Assembly (NCBI GenBank): GCA_907165135.1
Contig: OU015567.1
Span: forward strand, 2,485,001-2,549,000
Source: Oikopleura dioica
Lineage: Eukaryota; Chordata; Appendicularia; Copelata; Oikopleuridae
Reading direction: 5' to 3'
DNA length: 64,000 nucleotides
Every line of letters begins with the position of its first letter. Position 1 is the stretch's first letter. The translations under genes were made by a program, and so were the position numbers. Positions 58,760 through 64,000 of this stretch are shown here, piece by piece. The notes beneath the pieces are model-generated. The model saw only the letters and a program-made list of their open reading frames with translations, had not been told where the DNA came from and searched no databases.

Positions 58760-59068
58760 TCAAGATATAAAAAGTGTTTGTTCGTCGATTTTCGGCTCTC
58801 CAAAGTTGCTCTGAGCTCTGAAAACCGGGTCGACTCGAGAAATTGACAGCTCAGTAATATTTTGAACAGAAATGAGATGTCGCATAATCCCGGTCAAGAA
58901 TTTTGCAGAATGATGAACTTGAGTTGGCGATAATTGCGCGCGTTTCAAAACGAACGATTCCGCAGTTTTTGAAGAAATTGAGAAAGAAAGAGTACTGCAC
59001 GAGGCTGGAAGCGCAAGGGACGGATTCGGCCAGTTGGAGCCCCAAATAAAGGAGCTATTTGAGTTCAT
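58760..59068 (-). CDS. Unrecognised 102-aa protein, single exon
   Basis: Uninterrupted ATG frame. Ser/Asn/Trp-rich start (SSFIWGSNWPNPS), then a helical segment with HSAKFLTGIMRHLISVQNI. No signal or TM. It lies downstream of, and on the same strand as, the 353-aa gene. Only frame and composition support it. Confidence 0.38.
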   Translation of the reverse strand: MNSNSSFIWGSNWPNPSLALPASCSTLSFSISSKTAESFVLKRAQLSPTQVHHSAKFLTGIMRHLISVQNITELSISRVDPVFRAQSNFGEPKIDEQTLFIS

Positions 59069-59350
59069 TTTGAGAAATTTTAGAAAATTTTTTTGGAAAA
59101 TACCGGTCAGAGCTGTCGAGTTTGAACCTGATTATTGGTCAAAAAATAACGATGAATTGAACATGAACCTTTCTATTTATCGAATTTGAATATTCAATGT
59201 ATTTAAATGGACTCAGAAAATGAATTTATTCTTCAAAACGAAGTACACGACTTAATACATATTCTACATATGCATCGAATTATCATCCAGTCATCAAAAA
59301 ATTTTAATGTATTCGTGAGCGTCAAGAACACATCTCAGTATGTTCATCTA

Positions 59351-60826
59351 TTATCGCGACGAGTCAGCTGATGCCCAAATATTAATAGGATTAAGACGTA
59401 TCGAATTCGCGTCAGAAGTAATCTCTCCTCTAAAATGAACCCTCCTTCGATCAAAATATTCTGGCAGCGCTGGTTCTTCTAACGACTCCAGACAGACCAG
59501 GTCATTTTGTTGAAGCCCAGGGCCGAGGATTTCCCGAAAAAGGCGGCGGATATTCAGTCTCATTGTGTCCCTGAGAATCGTGACGGTTTCAAGCGTGTCT
59601 GAATGGCAGTTTTCTTTGACATAGTTGAGCGCGGAAAAGATAGCTTCAGACTTTCAAGGGATTAAGATTCATAATTCATCGGAAAAATCGGTAGACAAGA
59701 TTGTAGTCCCTTTCCTCGAATCCAGGGTAATCTCGGCTGACATTTGCCGTCATAAGCTGTGTACCTTGAGCGGAGACTTTTTGTTCTTTTCCAGCTAAAA
59801 AGACGAGTTCGAAGCTACCGACAAACAGCTGCCCGTCGGATTGAAAACTTGAGCGGAGTTTTTCACGATTTTCCGCTGAATTTGTGCTGGAAACGACGAA
59901 AATAAGATGTTTTGTTGAAAATTTACAGACGCCGGAATCCGGGGCGGAAAGAATTTCAGGGATCGTGGAAAAATCTGGAGTTGAAGAAACAAGGTATCGT
60001 GTTGGAAATGTTAGTCCTGGAGCGTCTTGAGAAAGCGATTCCAAAAATGCAGATCGAAGCCCTTCAAGAGAATACGAAGTGATCGGCTGTTTTCACTGTC
60101 AAGAACAAGTGACGCGATGAAAAATAAATTCAAGGAGAACCAAGTTTGCTTTTATTTTTTGCACGTTTTAGCACTTGAGAAGAATCAACAAAATATTTTG
60201 TTCTTGACATTTTCCTTGAAAGGAGCAATTTTCGTTGTTTGCTTCTTTTCCTTGAGAAGCATTAGTGCTTGTTCGTAAGTAAGCGTCGCCACACTTCGAT
60301 GAATAGCAACTGAGTCGTCTTTGCATTGGATTGCTCCTGTGCCCAGGCAAATCACAGTGTTATCCTTATTGATGCTCTCCATCAGAAACTTAAGGCCATC
60401 TGTCGAAACGGCTTTATTTCATTTTGAGAAAATGGGCGATTTATAGATTTTGGTAAACGAGATTAGGGGCGACTTATCGCACTTATATATTTTTAAGAAA
60501 AGCCATTAGCGATCCTCTTTTTCTACTGTATCAAAGACTGTAAAAAATAAAATTCAACTGTAATACCTCTTTTTCTTGTTCAACAAAGTTCAACCAAATT
60601 AATCATCATTTAAAAGCCATAAATTCTAATAGAAAAAGCCGTTTCCTTGATTGAGAAGAATGAACGAGCTGTGAAGTAGAATGAGAATATCTACTGGAGA
60701 AACTTGCGTTTCTATTTCTGCATTTTTCAGCATATCCAAAGGAAGACTGGAAAGAATTCGTTTCTTGGACGCTCGAAGATCACCGAAATTTCGATCGAGA
60801 GTTGAGGCCTTACTTTGAGCACTCAT
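59351..60826 (-). CDS. Unrecognised 353-aa protein, four exons
   Basis: Exons 60826-60646, 60399-60209, 60086-59697, 59650-59351; phases agree. Intron 1 needs a GA donor (ATCAAG|GAAACG); introns 2 and 3 are GT-AG (122 and 46 bp). The product starts MSAQSKASTLDRNFGDL and includes CLGTGAIQCKDDSVAI, HLIFVVSSTNSAENREKL and RLNIRRLFREILGPGLQQND. Mixed alpha/beta character, no signal, no TM; probably intracellular. An AAAATAAAA within intron 2 leaves open a short 131-aa form that ends at 60185. No family recognised despite good length. Confidence 0.6.
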
Positions 60827-61261
60827 CAGATTCTTTATTAAGTTGATTGAAACCAAATAGTTATGCTAGTGAATGCTTCGATAAAAAAGTAGATGTTCGC
60901 AAAACATACGACGCAAATTGAAAAGCACTTTTTGGTATTATTGTTATATAACTGTCATTACTCTAATTTTTATGGATTAAAATTTTCAAGAATCTGTTCC
61001 TAGGTGAAGCCAGAACAAAGCGAATGTTTATCTTCGGCTTCTCATTCTTCCATGAGCTTAAAATCGAATTGTACCATTGGCGCTGGATCATTCGGATGAT
61101 TGTTGATGAATTTCCCCGCTCATTAATCGGGATCAGAAGGCTTCAAACAAGAAATTAAATATATACAACAACCCATCTTTTGAGTTCAAGATAGGATGAA
61201 AATGAAATAACAAAGTTAGCGGTCTTCGTCCAACAAAGCTTGTAATGAAATATTGAGAATA
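60827..61261. other. Spacer between two minus-strand genes
   Basis: AT-rich. A short minus-strand frame at about 61120-60980 (RQWYNSILSSWKNEKPKINI) looks mildly protein-like but could not be joined to either neighbour. Confidence 0.35.
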
Positions 61262-62924
61262 TTAAAAAGAGAGCGGACAGAATCGCAAATCTACTGTTTT
61301 ACTTGGATAAAACGCGATTGACAAAGCTGTCTGCACTTGAAAATTAGAAAAAGACACAGGAGTTATTTCCACTAGACTAGGTCGTATGCTCAAGTTCATT
61401 GACACAATGAACTTTTTACAGAAAAATACTGTCATGAAATAAGAAAAAAGAGTGTCTTTTAGAAACCCAAAGGATTCGAACAACAGGACATGGAACCCCT
61501 AAATCAAATAAAAAATTCAGATTTTTGAGTCTGTCTTTGTGCCAATTGAACAAAACATTTGCGGGTTTAATCGTGCAGTTTTTTGCATCTTGGTTTGTCA
61601 TTTTGGCGAAGCGAAATCCGGTAAAATACATTACAACAGGGTTTGAAATCTGACGAGCTCACGAGCACGTGAGCACGTGAGTGAGCTCGATGAGCATGCT
61701 CACGCGTGCTCATGCACACAGAATTCTGCGCCCTTCGTGCTCACGCGTGCTCATGCTCACCAATTATAGAGCACAGTCGTGCTCACGCGAGCTCATGCTC
61801 ATGGATCTCTGGAAGGGCAAATTCTGTGCTCATGAGCACGTGAGCGCGTGCTCATAGCTCACATTTTGACGTGCTAACAGTCGTTTACGACTCAAATTGG
61901 CAAATTTTATAAGCAGTTCTAACTTGGGGTTGCGCTGGCGGGATTTTTGGGCAGTCTCAGCCCCGTTCCTTGATTTCTTAATTTAAGGGGCTTGACGGCC
62001 CTTCGGGCCGTCTCAGCCCCGTTCCTTGATTTCTTAATTTAAGGGGCTTGACACTCACGCGTGCTCGTGCTCACGCAAAATTTTCAGATTTCAAACCCTG
62101 CATTACAACAGCTTACCTTGCATATCGAGAAAAAGTCTACTCGATAAGATAAATATCCTGCGTAATTGACTCTTCAATATTATCCCGCAAAGTTCCCCCT
62201 TTTCAATAAAAAATGCATGTTCTCCCAATAAACCCCCGAAATCCGCGATTAATTTTCAGATAAAAGCAACATCTCCTCACCTTATTGTTTTCTCGCCCGG
62301 TTGTCGACCCTCTTCTGCTTCGATTTTCCTTGTTTCTGAATTGGCAGATAGTAGTTCTAACTTGGGAGTGGGAAGTTGTATGTTCTGATCGATGAAGTTT
62401 TCATGAATTTTCGAGAAATCGACGGTTTCGTCCGACTCTTTTTGAAATTTTGGGGAAACTTGCTGGCTTATCAGCTTGTTCATTAGCACATCTGATGTTT
62501 TTTCAAGGCCAAATGGGCCAAGATCATTCTTGTTTTCATTTTGTTGAGATCTGACAAAGGGTTGACGAGAATTTTTATAGAGAAAAAAGGTCGATCATCT
62601 TTATTTTTTTACTTATAATCACCCTCAATTATCATTTGTCAACCCTAACCTGAAAGAATTGATGTCTTGATAGTCATCATTCTCATTTACAAGCCTCTGC
62701 GATTCCGGTTTGTCGAGATATCCATTCAAACTTGACCATTTCTCTGCCCATTCTTTCTCCAAATTGTGAACAAGTTTTATAAAAAACGTCAAAACAAAAA
62801 CACAAATCGTCGCGACAAAAATTTCCAGCCGCGGTCTCGATTTTCCAAAGCATAAAAAACTTGACTTCGATCGTGATCGCTTCTTTTTGCCTCTTTTGCT
62901 TTTATAATTCGGCGTTGCTCTCAT
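61262..62924 (-). CDS. Type II membrane protein, 287 aa, five exons
   Basis: Exons 62924-62650, 62550-62281, 62157-62117, 61588-61478, 61428-61262; every phase agrees. ATG follows GCTCAG|AGA. Layout: basic cytosolic tail (KSKRGKKKRSRSKSS), one TM segment (LEIFVATICVFVLTFFIKLV), an acidic coiled stem, then a luminal part with NCT and NLS N-glycosylation sequons and four Cys. This is the layout of Golgi glycosyl- or sulfotransferases, but no catalytic motif is recognised and the luminal domain is short. Intron 4 (GTTC|GAATCC) is a 49-bp GA-AG intron. Intron 3 would be about 56 bp but was enlarged by a 464-bp hAT-like insertion. Exon 3 is only 41 nt. Confidence 0.6.
61637..62100. mobile_element. 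464-bp hAT-like element with GAGCAC block and two satellite units
   Basis: Perfect 17-bp inverted ends CAGGGTTTGAAATCTGA, flanked by an 8-bp duplication CATTACAA (61629-61636, 62101-62108). CAGGG ends with 8-bp duplication indicate hAT (family knowledge). The interior has the GTGCTCACGCGTGCTCATGC block and, at about 61955-62050, two inverted-orientation copies of the 56-bp satellite unit. It sits in intron 3 of the type II membrane protein gene. Confidence 0.88.
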
Positions 62925-63221
62925 TCTCTGAGCATGAAAAGGGTTTTTGACTAGCTCGGATATGCTTCCTGGCGAGTGATCTCGAGCATGTTTAGGTTTA
63001 ATTAACAAGTGGTCAGAGGGTCGACTTGAAAAAAAAGTTTGTCCGAGTAGTGCCGGGGATCGCCCCGGGCCGCGCTGGACGGGGTTGAATTATCGGATCT
63101 GCTTTCGAATCCAGGGTGATGTTTTAATCCGATAATGCTCCTCTCTTTGAATTTCAACAAATTTTGAGCATTTTTACTAGGCTAAAGTTTTCAAGAAAGT
63201 CCCAGACAAATTAATAAAAAT

Positions 63222-63250
63222 ATTATATATATATTATATATATAAAAAAT
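63222..63250. repeat. AT dinucleotide microsatellite
   Basis: ATATTATATATATATTATAT-type run next to the 63.3-kb exon-like frame. Confidence 0.7.
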
Positions 63251-63255
63251 TAATA

Positions 63256-63471
63256 GTGATTATCAAAATTGCCATTTTGACAACCTTCACCACCGGTGCC
63301 CCCGCTATCGAAGAGTCCACAATCGTCGAAAACACTAGACCTTACCCTCAGTTCATTCGATTGATGCTGAACTTTAACCCTTCCTTCGACGAAAGAAAAT
63401 ACTTCACGTTTGGCTGTCATTGCAATATTTTTAAGGGAAACATTTGCGATAAACCGTCAAAGACGACATGA
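63256..63471 (+). pseudogene. Exon-like frame with FGCHC motif, no start
   Basis: The frame opens after TTAATAG (possible acceptor) with no ATG and runs to TGA. It reads like a secreted protein: a short hydrophobic start, then YPQFIRLMLNFNPSFDER and KYFTFGCHCNIFKGNICDKP. The FGCHC string recalls the calcium loop of secreted phospholipase A2-like proteins, but the rest of that fold (the HD pair and the further Cys) is not seen downstream. An orphan exon, a gene with an unseen 5' exon, or a relic. Confidence 0.3.
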
Positions 63472-63898
63472 CAATGATGATCATCTATTCTAGTGTTACT
63501 CAACTCCAACCGGACCTGCCTCAATTTACAACTCTTAGGGTCCTTGTTGTTTTCAGTGAAATTTTGCAAAACAAAAGAAACAAACTATTTTTATGATTTT
63601 TTATTAAAAATTGGTTTTACAAAGAAAAATCCATCGCGTTTGCTGAGCATCATTCTTCTCGGGCCAGTTGATTAGATTTCTTCTCATCTCTTCGCGGCGA
63701 ATCGACTGTACATTTTGTGTTTTTTTATGTGCGTTGGGTGTTTTTTTAATTGATTTTTTTCTGATTTATGAAAGAATTTACAAAGTAGATTGTTGATATT
63801 ATGGGCATACGAAAACTTTGTGCTTGATAGTGTTCAAAATAAAAGCTAGCTGCATTAATACTTTTGATTATTAAAATTGGCATCTATCTTTTCTAGCA
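63472..63898. other. Intergenic, no gene seen
   Basis: AT-rich spacer up to the minus-strand gene that leaves the window. Confidence 0.4.
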
Positions 63899-64000
63899 CT
63901 AGCACTGTCCAAGAGGCTTGATGGTTCCGTTGGCACAGCATTCTTTAGTAAGGGCGTTGAAGATTGCGGCAGGTCCGGTTGGTGTTCCGCAGCACTAGAA
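63899..64000 (-). CDS. Last exon of a Cys-rich, galaxin-like gene (partial)
   Basis: The minus-strand exon 63994-63899 follows TTCTAG and ends in TAG. It encodes CCGTPTGPAAIFNALTKE, CCANGTIKPL and GQC at the end, one CC-(about 18)-CC-(about 10)-C repeat as in galaxin-like extracellular proteins. The rest lies outside the window. Secretion and repeat number cannot be judged here. Confidence 0.55.

Noticed and set aside
63045-63135. tRNA-like segment (CCGGGGATCGCCCCGG)
   Set aside because: The T-loop lacks the TTCGA core and no acceptor, D-arm or anticodon arm can be folded with it; treated as a chance palindrome.

Overview
The window looks like nuclear DNA of a larvacean tunicate (Oikopleura-like appendicularian). 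The evidence is animal gene families (PDIA4/ERp72, a Rab34/36-like GTPase, LARP6, an SLC22 transporter, a P450), many introns of only 41-66 bp, intergenic gaps of a few hundred bases beside longer repeat-filled stretches, AG acceptors placed directly before start codons (compatible with spliced-leader trans-splicing), and at least seven introns that keep frame only if read as GA...AG. GA-AG introns are a known larvacean trait. The species is inferred, not proven.

Layout. 1-6.3 kb: the tail of an upstream gene, then PDIA4 with two antisense small genes and two inverted-repeat elements in its introns. 7.3-10.3 kb: Rab34/36-like gene with an antisense single-TM protein gene in intron 1. 11.4-15.8 kb: a TATA-driven 1345-aa sulfatase. 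16.0-17.4 kb: a 415-aa coiled-coil protein (minus). 17.8-18.4 kb: a small interrupted reading frame. 18.4-23.9 kb: gene-poor, with TTAA-flanked and 9-bp-TSD elements. 23.9-26.0 kb: a Ser/Thr-rich C-type-lectin gene (minus) and a neuropeptide-like precursor (plus). 26-34.7 kb: gene-poor, with small GCCGC hairpin elements. 34.8-40.7 kb: LARP6-like gene with nested genes on both strands in a 3.5-kb intron. 43.2-44.7 kb: a truncated Penelope-like element (PLE) whose inverted terminal repeats each carry a hammerhead ribozyme. 44.8-49.2 kb: three identical tRNA-Gly(GCC) genes, with a 3-kb hAT-like element between the second and third that holds about 41 copies of a 56-bp hairpin satellite. 50-54 kb: two unrecognised genes and an SLC22-type transporter. 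55-57.5 kb: single-exon P450 and a convergent secreted protein. 57.8-63 kb: five or more mostly minus-strand genes, including a furin-site secreted precursor whose intron holds a second PLE terminus with a variant hammerhead, and a type II membrane protein whose short intron was hit by a hAT element carrying the same satellite. The window ends inside a cysteine-rich, galaxin-like gene (minus).

The genes do not form one pathway. Several products belong to the secretory route: ER folding (PDIA4), a secreted sulfatase, three secreted or peptide precursors, a lectin, membrane micropeptides and a Golgi-type membrane protein. The notable biology lies in genome architecture: nested micropeptide genes, GA-AG introns, several structurally complete non-autonomous elements with readable target duplications, a satellite shared between two hAT-like elements, and ribozyme-bearing PLE ends.
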